Assembly (NCBI RefSeq): GCF_900156875.1
Contig: NZ_LT707409.1
Location: 2,979,758-3,043,757 of the forward strand
Direction: 5' to 3'
Length of the DNA stretch: 64,000 bases
Source: Robertmurraya dakarensis
GTDB taxonomy: Bacteria; Bacillota; Bacilli; Bacillales; Cytobacillaceae
The position numbers were made by a program, and so were the translations under genes. The first letter of the stretch is position 1. Every line of letters begins with the position of its first letter. Positions 43,829 to 53,061 of this stretch are shown here, piece by piece. A model generated the notes under the pieces. The model was not told the DNA's origin. It searched no databases and saw nothing but the letters and a program-made list of their open reading frames with translations.

Positions 43829-46800
43829 TTAGCCTTGTAATAATTGAAGAATACCTTGTGGCAATTGGTTCGCTTGAGCTAACATCGCTTGAGCAGATTG
43901 GTTCAAGATATTGTTCTTTGTGAAATCTGTCATTTCTTTCGCCATATCGACATCTCTAATACGTGATTCAGAAGATGTTAAGTTTTCATTTGTTACTTGT
44001 AAGTTATTGATTGTATGCTCTAAGCGATTTTGTAACGCCCCAAGAGAAGCTCTTTCGCCACTAATTCTTTCGATGGCTGTATCAAATACTTTAATTGCAG
44101 CAGAAGCTTTCTCAAATGAAGTCACATCGATAGAATATTCCACGAATCCTTCATTAATGCCATTAGAGACATTTTTAATTACATTGTATGCTGCACCTTC
44201 AATGATATCGCCATTTATATCTTTTATAGGCGTTCTTGGATCTGTTGTAGAAATTCCAATTTCCGGTGAACGAATATCATTCAATTCAACTGTCATAATT
44301 TGATGTTGGTTCGGTCCAATTTGTAAGTTGGATTTGAATACATCTCCATCACCAGCATTGGAAAGCATAATTTGCGGTAAAACAGACGTTTCATATCCAG
44401 GTCTTTGTTGTAATTTAATTTCATTTCCTGTTCCTGTAACTAAATACTTCTTACCTAACTCTGGATTTCTCTCAATCGCATTTCGTAGATTTTCTGCCTG
44501 TTCAGACAAACTGCTGCTATGACGCATTGCATAGCCAGTATTAACATCTTCATTATACTTCGTTGAATCATTAACTACATCTATTTCTACACCATCAATT
44601 GTAAAAGATTGGCCAACAATAGAACGTTCGATATTGAAGCTATATTCACCAGCAATTGCCGCAGTTAAATCTGTTTCTGGAGGAGTTAATGCACCAGGTC
44701 CATTTGCAATAGCTTCTAATGTTAAAGTAGTACCACTTCTTGTTACATTATAAGCAGAACCAAATTTCGCTTCAATAGCTTGCATGAGACTATCAGCTTG
44801 ATTAATTGCATTTCCATCTACACTAAATTCTGAATCAGATGCTGTAGTTGCTCCAAGAACACCTTTAAAGTCTACCCCACCTAACTTCAATACCTCATTC
44901 TCTCTAAAGACATTCGTCACTTCAATGACATATTTAGCTTTTGAAGAAGCATCTCCTGGTGAAAGTTCGTTAAAGTATACAGTACCTTGTGTATTACCAA
45001 TTCGTTCTATTGTCGGTGCAGTTCCAGTGGCTAGTCCTGTTTTTTCAGTTAATGTAATTTTGTTGTCAACTACATTAACTCCATACGTATCATCTAAATC
45101 TGAACTCTCAATCGCCCTTTTAATATTTTCTGCTTGTTCAGAAGGTGTACTACCCACATTAATTTGTCCAGCAGAGTTATCGGCACCTGTTGAAACGAAT
45201 TCAAAAACTTGATTACCAATTGTAATCTGCTCACCTTTAATAAACATTTCTGAGATTTCTAGTGAATATACTCCAGCAGTTTCAGCTTTAACATTACTAT
45301 CTGATAAAGTACTCCCAGCTTCTTGTCCAGAATTTTCAGTAAGTACTAATTTATCACCAGATATTGATGATCCAAATCTTGTACTTAAAATCGAATTTCC
45401 GTCAACCGCTGTTTTTAAAGATGTAAGTACTGTTGATAGATTTCCAGAGCTAATATCAAATTCACCGCTAGCAAGTGTACCTCCATTTTTCGCTGTGAAG
45501 GGTACACTTCCTACATAAACAGTATCCCCGTCTTGTAACCTAGAGAGGAACCCATCAGTAAGTTCAAATTCATAAACGCCTTGCTGTTCAGCCGAATATG
45601 CTGCCTCTTCAGTAACAGCAAGTGGTGTATTCACAGTCGAAGAAGAGGTCTTGCTTATGGCAGGCGCAACTGTTGATCCCGTTTTCTCTGTTAAAATGAT
45701 TTTGGTAGGGTCTGTATCATCAATAGAGGCTGTATATTTTCCTCCGACTTCTCCTGATCCGGTGTTTGAATTTATATAAGTAACGAGAGCATCTGCCTGA
45801 TCCTCTGGACTAGCATCTATTGAAGGGTTAATATTACCACTTCCGTCATTTGCAAATGTAATTGGTAATCCATCAATTGTTAAAGTATCACCATCGGCAA
45901 ATAACGTTGAAACAATATAAGTATGCTCATCTTCGTGTATGTTTTCTAGTGTTACTGGACTGCCATTATGGACTAAATTAGGTTCAACTTCTGAACCGGT
46001 ATTTTCTGTAAGGATTACTTTAGTATTATTGTTTGGATCAACTGAAGCTGTATACTTTTCTCCAACTTGTCCTGGTCCATTTGCTACTGAATTAATATGG
46101 TTAACGATAGCATTTGCTTGGTCCTGAGGCAAATCAGTGGTATTTACAACTCCAGTGCCATCATCTTCAAATGTAATCGATGTAAAACTATCGATTGTTA
46201 ATGTATCACCATCACCTGCGGATAAAGTTGAAACGTCAAATGCATAGGCATCCATTGGTACATTTGATACTGTTTCCGCAGTAGTTATAGTAGAGTTTGT
46301 TGTTTTTTCGACAACTGGCGGTGTTAATGATAGAGATCCAGTATTTTGAGTAAGAATAATTTTAGTATCATCTAACGAATCAATTGAGGCTGTATATTTT
46401 TCCCCGATTTCACCTGTTGCTGTTTTTGAATTTATATACGTAACAAGAGCTTCGACCTGATCCTCTGGGCTAACATCTACTGAAGGGTCAATATTACCAG
46501 TACCACCATTTTCAAATGTAATTGGCAATCCATCAATGTTTAATGTATCACCATCGGCAAAAGCTTGAATACTTATTGAATATTTCCCTGGGACAAGCGT
46601 TTTACTTTCTACTATTTCAACAGCATTAAAACTTTCTGCTTTAACACTCTCTGTAAGTTCTGTATATTTCACTTCTCCTGTAGCCAATGCAACCCCAGCT
46701 TTGTTAACTTCCGGTGCAACTTTTGTAGATCCGCCATTTAAAAGTTTCTTGCTGTTAAACTCAGTCGCATTTCCAATCCGATTAATTTCTGATGTCAGTT

Positions 46801-47146
46801 GATCTACTTCTTTTTGGATTTCTTTACGATCTGATTCTGTGTTTGTGTCGTTTGCTGCTTGTACAGCTAGTTCACGCATACGGTGCAACATGCTGTGCAC
46901 TTCTGTTAGAGCACCCTCTGCTGTTTGAATAAGAGAGATTCCGTCTAAAGAGTTTCTTTCTGCCATTTCTAAGCCGCGAATTTGAGCACGCATTTTTTCA
47001 GAGATGGCTAGACCTGCTGCATCATCTGCGGCACGATTAATTCTCATCCCTGAAGATAATTTTTCTAAATTTTTCCCTGTATTTGTTTGATTCATAGATA
47101 GATTTCGATACGCATTTAAGGCTTGAATATTATTATTAATTCTCAT
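43829..47146 (-). CDS. Giant second flagellin with repeat domains
   Basis: A 1105-residue flagellin. The D0/D1 ends are intact: residues about 1-150 (MRINNNIQALNAYRNLS, QTAEGALTEVHSMLHRMREL) and about 1000-1105 (NNILNQSAQAMLAQANQ). The middle 850 residues contain about seven units of 85-120 residues, most with the pattern DGDTLTIDG--ITF, then a helix with EDQ-A-A--Y-IN, then KYTAS-D---TKIILTE-TGS. The first three units are closest to each other. Such a subunit would form a thick filament with long outer domains, or act as a minor subunit or adhesin. It follows fliS2 by 13 bases. Confidence 0.93.
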   Translation of the reverse strand: MRINNNIQALNAYRNLSMNQTNTGKNLEKLSSGMRINRAADDAAGLAISEKMRAQIRGLEMAERNSLDGISLIQTAEGALTEVHSMLHRMRELAVQAANDTNTESDRKEIQKEVDQLTSEINRIGNATEFNSKKLLNGGSTKVAPEVNKAGVALATGEVKYTELTESVKAESFNAVEIVESKTLVPGKYSISIQAFADGDTLNIDGLPITFENGGTGNIDPSVDVSPEDQVEALVTYINSKTATGEIGEKYTASIDSLDDTKIILTQNTGSLSLTPPVVEKTTNSTITTAETVSNVPMDAYAFDVSTLSAGDGDTLTIDSFTSITFEDDGTGVVNTTDLPQDQANAIVNHINSVANGPGQVGEKYTASVDPNNNTKVILTENTGSEVEPNLVHNGSPVTLENIHEDEHTYIVSTLFADGDTLTIDGLPITFANDGSGNINPSIDASPEDQADALVTYINSNTGSGEVGGKYTASIDDTDPTKIILTEKTGSTVAPAISKTSSSTVNTPLAVTEEAAYSAEQQGVYEFELTDGFLSRLQDGDTVYVGSVPFTAKNGGTLASGEFDISSGNLSTVLTSLKTAVDGNSILSTRFGSSISGDKLVLTENSGQEAGSTLSDSNVKAETAGVYSLEISEMFIKGEQITIGNQVFEFVSTGADNSAGQINVGSTPSEQAENIKRAIESSDLDDTYGVNVVDNKITLTEKTGLATGTAPTIERIGNTQGTVYFNELSPGDASSKAKYVIEVTNVFRENEVLKLGGVDFKGVLGATTASDSEFSVDGNAINQADSLMQAIEAKFGSAYNVTRSGTTLTLEAIANGPGALTPPETDLTAAIAGEYSFNIERSIVGQSFTIDGVEIDVVNDSTKYNEDVNTGYAMRHSSSLSEQAENLRNAIERNPELGKKYLVTGTGNEIKLQQRPGYETSVLPQIMLSNAGDGDVFKSNLQIGPNQHQIMTVELNDIRSPEIGISTTDPRTPIKDINGDIIEGAAYNVIKNVSNGINEGFVEYSIDVTSFEKASAAIKVFDTAIERISGERASLGALQNRLEHTINNLQVTNENLTSSESRIRDVDMAKEMTDFTKNNILNQSAQAMLAQANQLPQGILQLLQG
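44385..46580 (-). repeat. Tandem degenerate repeat units inside the giant flagellin
   Basis: About seven units encode similar folds. Recurrent elements are a strand pair (DGDTLTIDGLPITF in the best copies), a helix beginning SPEDQ or SEQAEN, and a closing KI-LTEKTG. Units 1-3 (about 45700-46580) are highly similar; later ones are more diverged. This suggests growth by duplication. Confidence 0.8.
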
Positions 47147-47159
47147 GTCTTCTTTTCTC

Positions 47160-47594
47160 CTATTCTATCGTTTGTATATGTTTTTCATAGGCAAGACTTT
47201 TTTGACGAAGAAGAAGATTGCCTGCTGGTTTTGCTGTTTTATGTTTTTTCAGTGATTCATTCCAAGATGCACTAATTTCATTTAAAATGTTCAATACTTC
47301 TTCGATAGCTGCAATATCTTTATTAATATTGGCTGCAATCACCTTTTCTGACATATAGTCATACAACGCATCGAGTTGGTCTGCGACAATGCCTGCGTTA
47401 TAGTTTAACCCAGCATCTAAACGATAGATGATATCATGGGCTTTTTTTAATAATCGATTCGAATAAAAGTAATCTTTCTTTCTAATCGCTGATATCGCTT
47501 CTTCCAATGTATCTATACATGCTTCATACAGCAGTGCTGTAATTTCTTGCGGTGTTTTTTTAAATATCATTTCTTCCGTTAAGAAGTCGTACAC
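47160..47594 (-). CDS. Second FliS-like flagellin chaperone
   Basis: A 144-residue FliS homologue, diverged from the fliS at 28571. It starts MYDFLTEEMIFKKTPQEITALLYEA and keeps the FliS helix pattern (IIYRLDAGLNYNAG, LDALYDYMSEKV). GTG start, 8 bases after GGAGGTG. It lies 13 bases upstream of the giant flagellin, so it is probably the dedicated chaperone for that protein. A sigma-D promoter stands just upstream. Confidence 0.9.
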   Translation of the reverse strand: MYDFLTEEMIFKKTPQEITALLYEACIDTLEEAISAIRKKDYFYSNRLLKKAHDIIYRLDAGLNYNAGIVADQLDALYDYMSEKVIAANINKDIAAIEEVLNILNEISASWNESLKKHKTAKPAGNLLLRQKSLAYEKHIQTIE

Positions 47595-47628
47595 AATATG
47601 TGCACCTCCATTTGGTTATCTGTTATTT

Positions 47629-47655
47629 TTATCGGAAAAAGTCGAAAAGTGTTTA
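47629..47655 (-). promoter_or_regulatory. Sigma-D promoter of fliS2 and giant flagellin
   Basis: TAAA (47652-47655), 15 bases, TCCGATAA (47629-47636) on the minus strand; only one or two positions differ from consensus. It overlaps the last codons of the FlhB-like gene. Confidence 0.75.
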
Positions 47656-47952
47656 GTAGTTTTTCTCGATTTCTTCGAGTAAAAGTAAAATTTCTGCCAT
47701 GACCGAGTATAGTTGCGGAGGGATATTATCCCCTAAATCCATATCTAGCAAGTTGGCAACAAGGGAGGAATCCTCCTGCATGTGAATGTTGTTTTTCTTG
47801 GCCAACTCAATAATTTGCTGTGCAACCTGCCCTTTTCCCTGGGCGACAACAATCGGTGATTTACTAGATTCCTCGTCGTATTTAATAACTGCTGCAGAAG
47901 GGCCGTTTAGTTCTTTACGTCTTTTTTGATTATAAAAATTCGACACCATCAT
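47653..47952 (-). CDS. FlhB C-terminal domain homologue (YlqH/FhlB type)
   Basis: A 99-residue cytoplasmic protein matching the part of FlhB after its self-cleavage site: AAVIKYDEES, PIVVAQGKGQVAQQIIELAKKN and a C-terminal helix. It lacks the membrane part and the NPTH site. In other species such proteins can replace the FlhB C-terminal piece and affect export specificity. Its ATG overlaps the stop of the giant FliK-like gene (ATGA), so the two are translated together, as ylqG and ylqH are paired in B. subtilis. Confidence 0.88.
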   Translation of the reverse strand: MMVSNFYNQKRRKELNGPSAAVIKYDEESSKSPIVVAQGKGQVAQQIIELAKKNNIHMQEDSSLVANLLDMDLGDNIPPQLYSVMAEILLLLEEIEKNY

Positions 47953-50900
47953 ATTTTAAAATCCATTCCCTTCTCGGTAAATATTGGTCTAATTTCCTTT
48001 TGTTTAATGGATTCTGATTCCTGGTTTATGCCCTCGCTTGAACCTGCTTGAACTGGAGTCATCCTTGTAATGTGAATGCTGCCAACGTTATATCCGATAT
48101 CCTTTAATCGTTCTTTTGCCAAACTCGCGATTGGTACCATTTTCTCTTTAAAGCCAGGTTTGTCATTTTTCACCGTAATAGATAGATTCCGATCTGTTGA
48201 AGAAAGCATGATACCTACATCACCAAGCTTTTTCGTTTCTAGTAAAAAGTAAAGGTTACAGTTTTCCCAATCAACCTGCTGTCCTTCATTTTGGGAATTC
48301 ACGTAAACCTGTATATTTTCTGGATTCCCTCCTAATAACATCGGAAGGTTAAACAACATACTTTGCATTGTTCCTGAAGAGTCCGATTTGCTTAATAGCT
48401 GTTGTCCGGTCAGATTGTTTAGGGCTTGCTCAGCTTGTTGGGCAACACGAGTTCCAGCTTCTTCATTTTGAAGCTTCATCAACACAGCCTTTATATTATT
48501 TTGATGCTGTTGCTGCTCTTGCTGTGATTGATCTCCATTTTTAAAAACTAAAGAATTCGCTAATTCACTATCATGATTCAGCCCCATAGAGCGCACTGTT
48601 TCAAACATTTGGCGTGCAGATGGTTCTGTCATCGTGAAACCTCGTGCCGCATTTTCTAAAAGAGCTTGATTCCCCTTATTTTCAAGAGCTAAGCTTTCCT
48701 TCCCTACATAATGCATCACTTTTTGATCAGAAGGTTTGAAATTCATTTTATCGATAAGGTCTTTGACTTCTCCTACAATTTTGGATGCCTGCGAAAAATC
48801 ACCTTTAGCTAGTAATTTTTTCGCGTCGGCTAATTGACTGCTTGCCTGAAGTAGTTCTCTTTCTGTCTTCATATCGGTAAAAAGCATCATATCGCTTTTT
48901 AAAATAGTATTATCCAGTTTGCTGATTGCCGTTTCTAACATCTGTTTTGCCTGCGGATAAGCATTCTGCTTATAAGTATCGATTATTCGTTTCACACTAT
49001 CTAGATTTCTTGTAATCTCTCTTTTTAGCTCCCTGAACTCGCGAGTTACTTCTGCTAGTTTCTGCGTAATCTTGGTGACTAAAATATCCTTCGATTGAAT
49101 TTGCAAAGACTGCAGCTGCTCATTTAGTTCATATTGGTTAACTGGGTTGGAATTTCCCTCACTTATTCTAGGCTCTGCTTTTGCAACGGTTTGCTGCAAG
49201 TCTGATAGTTCTCTAGATATATGCTGCCTCGCAGCCATTTCACGTCCTTTGTCGTTTAGCTGCTCCGCTTGCTCTATTGCCTTTTCTATTTTTCCAACAT
49301 GGTCGAGATTAATATTTGGATTACTAGAAATCTCTTTTCTTACAAGATTCAATGCCTCATCCAGGTTCGCCTCTGATTGAAGTTGTTTTAAGGCCTGTTT
49401 GATCGTTTCACTTGGCAATTTTATTTGCGGCTGTTGAACTTCTTCCTGGTTCTCATTAACCTTTGGCTGCGGTTGATTAGTTATGTTTTGGGCCTGATTG
49501 ACTTGCTTTTCAGGTTGGCTTACAGTACTTACCTCCTGATTGGAAGCTGGTTGCTTTAAGGATTGTTCCACCTGCTGCAGCATTTTAACCAATCGATCTC
49601 GACCTGCCTGATCTAACTGATTGGCTTGCTTAGCGGCCTTCTCTATATCCCTAGCAACCTCAGGTTTTATATTTTTATCATTAATAATTTGGTCATGTAC
49701 TTTGGGCAAAACCTTTTTGATATCAGCTTCTGTTTGAAGCTGTTCGCGAATTTGTTTGATGGAATCTTTTAGTGTTACTTGCTGAGAATCCCTTTGGGCA
49801 CTAGACTCCATCTTAGTAAGTTCGGTTTGAGCTTTAGTTAACACTTCTGTTAAACGTTCACGACCAGTTGTCTCTTTACCTGCCCTTTGCAGCACCTCTG
49901 CTTCACGCACTGCTTTATCGACACTTTTGGCCACTTCTGGGTTGATTTTTGGATTGTTAACGATTTGGTCGCGCACTTGGTCTGCTGCTTTTTGCAGCCT
50001 TGTCTCCTGTTGAACCGATTCTTTTACTTGTTTTACAAATTCGCTTGGTTTCGTTTCCGCAATAGATTTTCGTGATTCTGCCTGACTGAGTTCTACTTCC
50101 GCTTGGGTTAATGCCTGGACGAGTTTCTCTCGGCCCAATCCCTCTCGGCCTGCTTGTTGAAGTTGAACTGCTTCTCGTGCAGTTCTTTCCACTTTTTGTG
50201 CTACTTCCCGGTCTATTTTCGGATTATTAACGACTTGGTCACGCACTTGGTCTACTGCTTTTTGTAACTTTGGCTCCCGTTGGACAGCTTCTTTTACTTG
50301 CTTAATAGCTTCGCTCGGACGTAGTTCTGATGTAGATCGACGAGTTTCCGATTGACTAAGTTCAGCTTCTGCTTGCTTCAACGCCTGAACCAGTTTCTCT
50401 CGGCCTACTCCTTCTTTACCTACTTGTTGAAGCTGCACCGTTTCTCGCACAGCTCTTTCTACTTTTTGAGCTACTTCTCTATCAATTCTTGGGTTGTTAA
50501 CCACTTGGTCGCGTATTTGCTCTACTGCTTTTTGTAACTTCGGTTCCTGTTGGACCGCTTCTTTTACTTGTTTCACTACTTCACTTGGTCGCGCTTCCGC
50601 ATTAGCTCTTCGTGATTCTGCCTGACTAAGTTCTACTTCCGCTTGATTTAAGGCCTGGACGAGTTTCTCCCGGCCTGCTCCTTCTTTACTTACCTGTTGA
50701 AGCTGCACTTCCTCACGGACAGCTTTATCTACCTTTTGTGCTGTTTCACGATCTATTTTCGGATTGTTTAAAACTTGTTCACGAACTTGGTCTACTGCTT
50801 TTTGTAACTTCGGTTCCTGTTGGACTGCTTCTTTTACTTGTTTCATTACTTCACTTGGTCGCGCTTCTGCATTAGCTCTTCGTGATTCTGATTGACTAAG

Positions 50901-52928
50901 TTCGACTTCCGCTTGATTTAAGGCTTGAACGAGCTTTTCTCGGCCTGATCCTTCTCGACCCGCTTGTTGGAGTTGCACTGCTTCTCGCACAGCTCTTTCT
51001 ACTTTTTGTGCTGTTTCACGATCTATTTTCGGATTGTTTAAAACTTGTTCACGAACTTGGTCTACTGCTTTTTGTAGCTTTGGTTCCTGTTGGACGCCTT
51101 CTTTTACTTGTTTCACTACTTCATTTGGTCGCGCTTCTGCATTAGCTCTTCGTGATTCCGCCTGACTGAGTTCTACTTCCGCTTGATTTAGGGCCTGGAC
51201 TAGTTTCTCTCGGCCTGATCCCTCTTTACCTGCCTGTTGAAGCTGCACTGCTTCATGGACTGCTTTTTCTACTTTTTGTGCTGTTTCACGATCTATTTTC
51301 GGATTATTTACGACTTGTTCACGAACTTGGTCTACAGCTTTTTGTAGCTTTGGTTCTTGCTGAACCGTTTCTTTTACTTGTTTTACCACTTCGCTTGGGC
51401 GTGGTTCCACATTAGCTTTGCGCGACTCAACTTGAGTCTGTTCCACTTCTGCTTGATTTAAGGCCTGGACGAGTCTTTCACGACCGGCACTTTCTCGACC
51501 GATTTGTTGCAGCTGCACAGCTTCACGAACCGCTCTTTCTACCTTTTGTGCTACTTCACGATCCAGTTTTGGATTATTAACGACCTGCTCACGAACTTGC
51601 TCCACTGCTTTTTGCAAATTAGGTTCCTGTTTCACCGCTGCAATAACTTGCTTAACTGCCTCAGATTGTTTCGAAGTATTTAGTAGCTGCTTGTTTTCAT
51701 TAAATCTATTAACATCATTCTCAATTTCTAACAGAGCTCGGCTTAGCACTTCCTTACCCGTTGTAATTCTTCCTTGTCTTAAAAGAGTGCTTGCTTCATT
51801 GATTGCCTTTTCGACCTGGCCAGTTTTTTCACTTGGAATTAGGTTATTCTTCAAAATCTCTGTTTGAACTTTTTCAATCGATTTTTGCAAGTTCGGATTG
51901 GTACGGACTTCGTTTATTAAGTTTTTTAACGACACTGTTTCACTGCTAGCTTTTACGTTGAATTGCTCACTTTTTTGAACTGGCTCTTTTGCTGCAATTT
52001 GTGTTTCTGCCGTTTTTAGAGCCTGAACCAGACGTTCTTTCCCAATTGATTGCAGTTTTTCTGCTTCGTAAGCAGCTTTTTCAATCTGCTTCACATGTTC
52101 ACGATCTATTTTTGGATTGGCGATGATTTCATCCTTTACTTTTTGAATCGCCTTTTGTAAATCAGGCTCTTGTTCTACCATTTTTCGCACATTTGCAATA
52201 ATCTCACCGTGTTTCTTATTTTCAATAACATGTTGTGAAGTCTGGGACTTCTCCTGACCTTTTTTCACTTCCACTACAGGAGTAGACACTGGTTCTTTCA
52301 CGATCTTTTGTTTCGAAAACTCACTGACCGGTTCCTTACTAGGATCAAAGTTAGGATTCACTTCTTTTGCAATATTGGTTAGCACTTCATTCAAAGGCTT
52401 GCCGTGCAGAGCTTCATGAATGGAACGCAAATGGGTCTGGGTCACTTCCAGCCCCTTATTGACGAGTGCTTTGATAGTGTCATTCTTCGACTGCGTTGTT
52501 CCTTCAGCTTTTTCAAAAAAGGTCTTAAGCTCCTGGACAACCTCTTTTGAAAGAGGCTGCCCTTTGTCGAAAATTAACTTAACAGCTTGTTTCAGTTCAG
52601 GACTATCCCCTGCCGTTAAACCTACACTTTTAAAAACCTTCGCTTCACTGGAAACCGCTTGCTTCCCCTTTGGAGCTTCAGGAATAATTTCTTTTACAAG
52701 AGCCAGCTGTTCCTGCTTTCCTGTCACTTGTACAGTGGGGCGATCACCTGCAGGGACACCGCCTTCAAACTTCGCTTTGATTTCCCTGCCTCTTATTGAA
52801 ATAAGTGCTTCGGAATCACTCAATTTTTCTTTTATTTGCGCTTTATAAACTTCCCCCTGCTTCAGTTCAATAGGGGCTTCATTTGATTGTATAGAAGGAT
52901 TTATTTGATTTTGAACAGTAATTTGCAT
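47949..52928 (-). CDS. Giant FliK/YlqG-like protein with eleven 90-residue repeats
   Basis: A 1659-residue protein with no membrane segment. The N-terminal domain (about 1-110) has a small beta-type motif, SEALISIRGREIKAKFEGG. Residues about 240-1250 are about eleven repeats of 90 residues, typified by VKQVKEAVQQEPKLQKAV and NNPKIDRE-AQKVERAVREA. A coiled-coil segment follows. The C-terminus (about 1480-1659) resembles FliK-C: a beta core (NCNLYFLLETKKLGDVGIML) then helix and strand ending VGSIHITRM. FliK proteins measure hook length and switch FlhB. ATG 52928, 8 bases after GGAG. I infer a ruler; this is not proved. Confidence 0.8.
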   Translation of the reverse strand: MQITVQNQINPSIQSNEAPIELKQGEVYKAQIKEKLSDSEALISIRGREIKAKFEGGVPAGDRPTVQVTGKQEQLALVKEIIPEAPKGKQAVSSEAKVFKSVGLTAGDSPELKQAVKLIFDKGQPLSKEVVQELKTFFEKAEGTTQSKNDTIKALVNKGLEVTQTHLRSIHEALHGKPLNEVLTNIAKEVNPNFDPSKEPVSEFSKQKIVKEPVSTPVVEVKKGQEKSQTSQHVIENKKHGEIIANVRKMVEQEPDLQKAIQKVKDEIIANPKIDREHVKQIEKAAYEAEKLQSIGKERLVQALKTAETQIAAKEPVQKSEQFNVKASSETVSLKNLINEVRTNPNLQKSIEKVQTEILKNNLIPSEKTGQVEKAINEASTLLRQGRITTGKEVLSRALLEIENDVNRFNENKQLLNTSKQSEAVKQVIAAVKQEPNLQKAVEQVREQVVNNPKLDREVAQKVERAVREAVQLQQIGRESAGRERLVQALNQAEVEQTQVESRKANVEPRPSEVVKQVKETVQQEPKLQKAVDQVREQVVNNPKIDRETAQKVEKAVHEAVQLQQAGKEGSGREKLVQALNQAEVELSQAESRRANAEARPNEVVKQVKEGVQQEPKLQKAVDQVREQVLNNPKIDRETAQKVERAVREAVQLQQAGREGSGREKLVQALNQAEVELSQSESRRANAEARPSEVMKQVKEAVQQEPKLQKAVDQVREQVLNNPKIDRETAQKVDKAVREEVQLQQVSKEGAGREKLVQALNQAEVELSQAESRRANAEARPSEVVKQVKEAVQQEPKLQKAVEQIRDQVVNNPRIDREVAQKVERAVRETVQLQQVGKEGVGREKLVQALKQAEAELSQSETRRSTSELRPSEAIKQVKEAVQREPKLQKAVDQVRDQVVNNPKIDREVAQKVERTAREAVQLQQAGREGLGREKLVQALTQAEVELSQAESRKSIAETKPSEFVKQVKESVQQETRLQKAADQVRDQIVNNPKINPEVAKSVDKAVREAEVLQRAGKETTGRERLTEVLTKAQTELTKMESSAQRDSQQVTLKDSIKQIREQLQTEADIKKVLPKVHDQIINDKNIKPEVARDIEKAAKQANQLDQAGRDRLVKMLQQVEQSLKQPASNQEVSTVSQPEKQVNQAQNITNQPQPKVNENQEEVQQPQIKLPSETIKQALKQLQSEANLDEALNLVRKEISSNPNINLDHVGKIEKAIEQAEQLNDKGREMAARQHISRELSDLQQTVAKAEPRISEGNSNPVNQYELNEQLQSLQIQSKDILVTKITQKLAEVTREFRELKREITRNLDSVKRIIDTYKQNAYPQAKQMLETAISKLDNTILKSDMMLFTDMKTERELLQASSQLADAKKLLAKGDFSQASKIVGEVKDLIDKMNFKPSDQKVMHYVGKESLALENKGNQALLENAARGFTMTEPSARQMFETVRSMGLNHDSELANSLVFKNGDQSQQEQQQHQNNIKAVLMKLQNEEAGTRVAQQAEQALNNLTGQQLLSKSDSSGTMQSMLFNLPMLLGGNPENIQVYVNSQNEGQQVDWENCNLYFLLETKKLGDVGIMLSSTDRNLSITVKNDKPGFKEKMVPIASLAKERLKDIGYNVGSIHITRMTPVQAGSSEGINQESESIKQKEIRPIFTEKGMDFKI
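49180..52210 (-). repeat. 270-bp tandem repeat array
   Basis: The coding repeats recur with a 270-bp period. For example TTCGGTTCCTGTTGGAC occurs near 50542 and again near 50812. The central five or six units (about 50060-51660) are nearly identical, while the outer units have diverged and changed in length. This is the mark of recent unequal crossing-over, so unit number may vary between strains and may be misassembled. Confidence 0.9.
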
Positions 52929-52963
52929 AAATCTCACTCCGACCGTATAGCATTCTGACTATT

Positions 52964-52989
52964 ATATCGGTTGAAAAGTGTTTATCTTA
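52964..52989 (-). promoter_or_regulatory. Sigma-D-like promoter of the giant FliK-like gene
   Basis: TAAG (52986-52989), 14 bases, ACCGATAT (52964-52971) on the minus strand, about 35 bases before the start codon. Confidence 0.65.
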
Positions 52990-53029
52990 ATTCGTTTAGG
53001 GTAATTGCCCCATTGAAAAAATTTCCGCA

Positions 53030-53058
53030 AAAAAATACCATAGCTCTGAGCCATGGTA
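53030..53058 (-). terminator. Terminator of yvyF
   Basis: TACCATGGCTC/GAGCTATGGTA stem with one wobble or mismatch, 3-base loop (53036-53058), followed by seven T on the minus strand. Confidence 0.8.
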
Positions 53059-53061
53059 CCA

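Noticed and set aside
49180-52210. CRISPR-like array suggested by regular repeats
   Set aside because: The period is 270 bp, the repeats are coding and there are no short unique spacers; it is a protein repeat.
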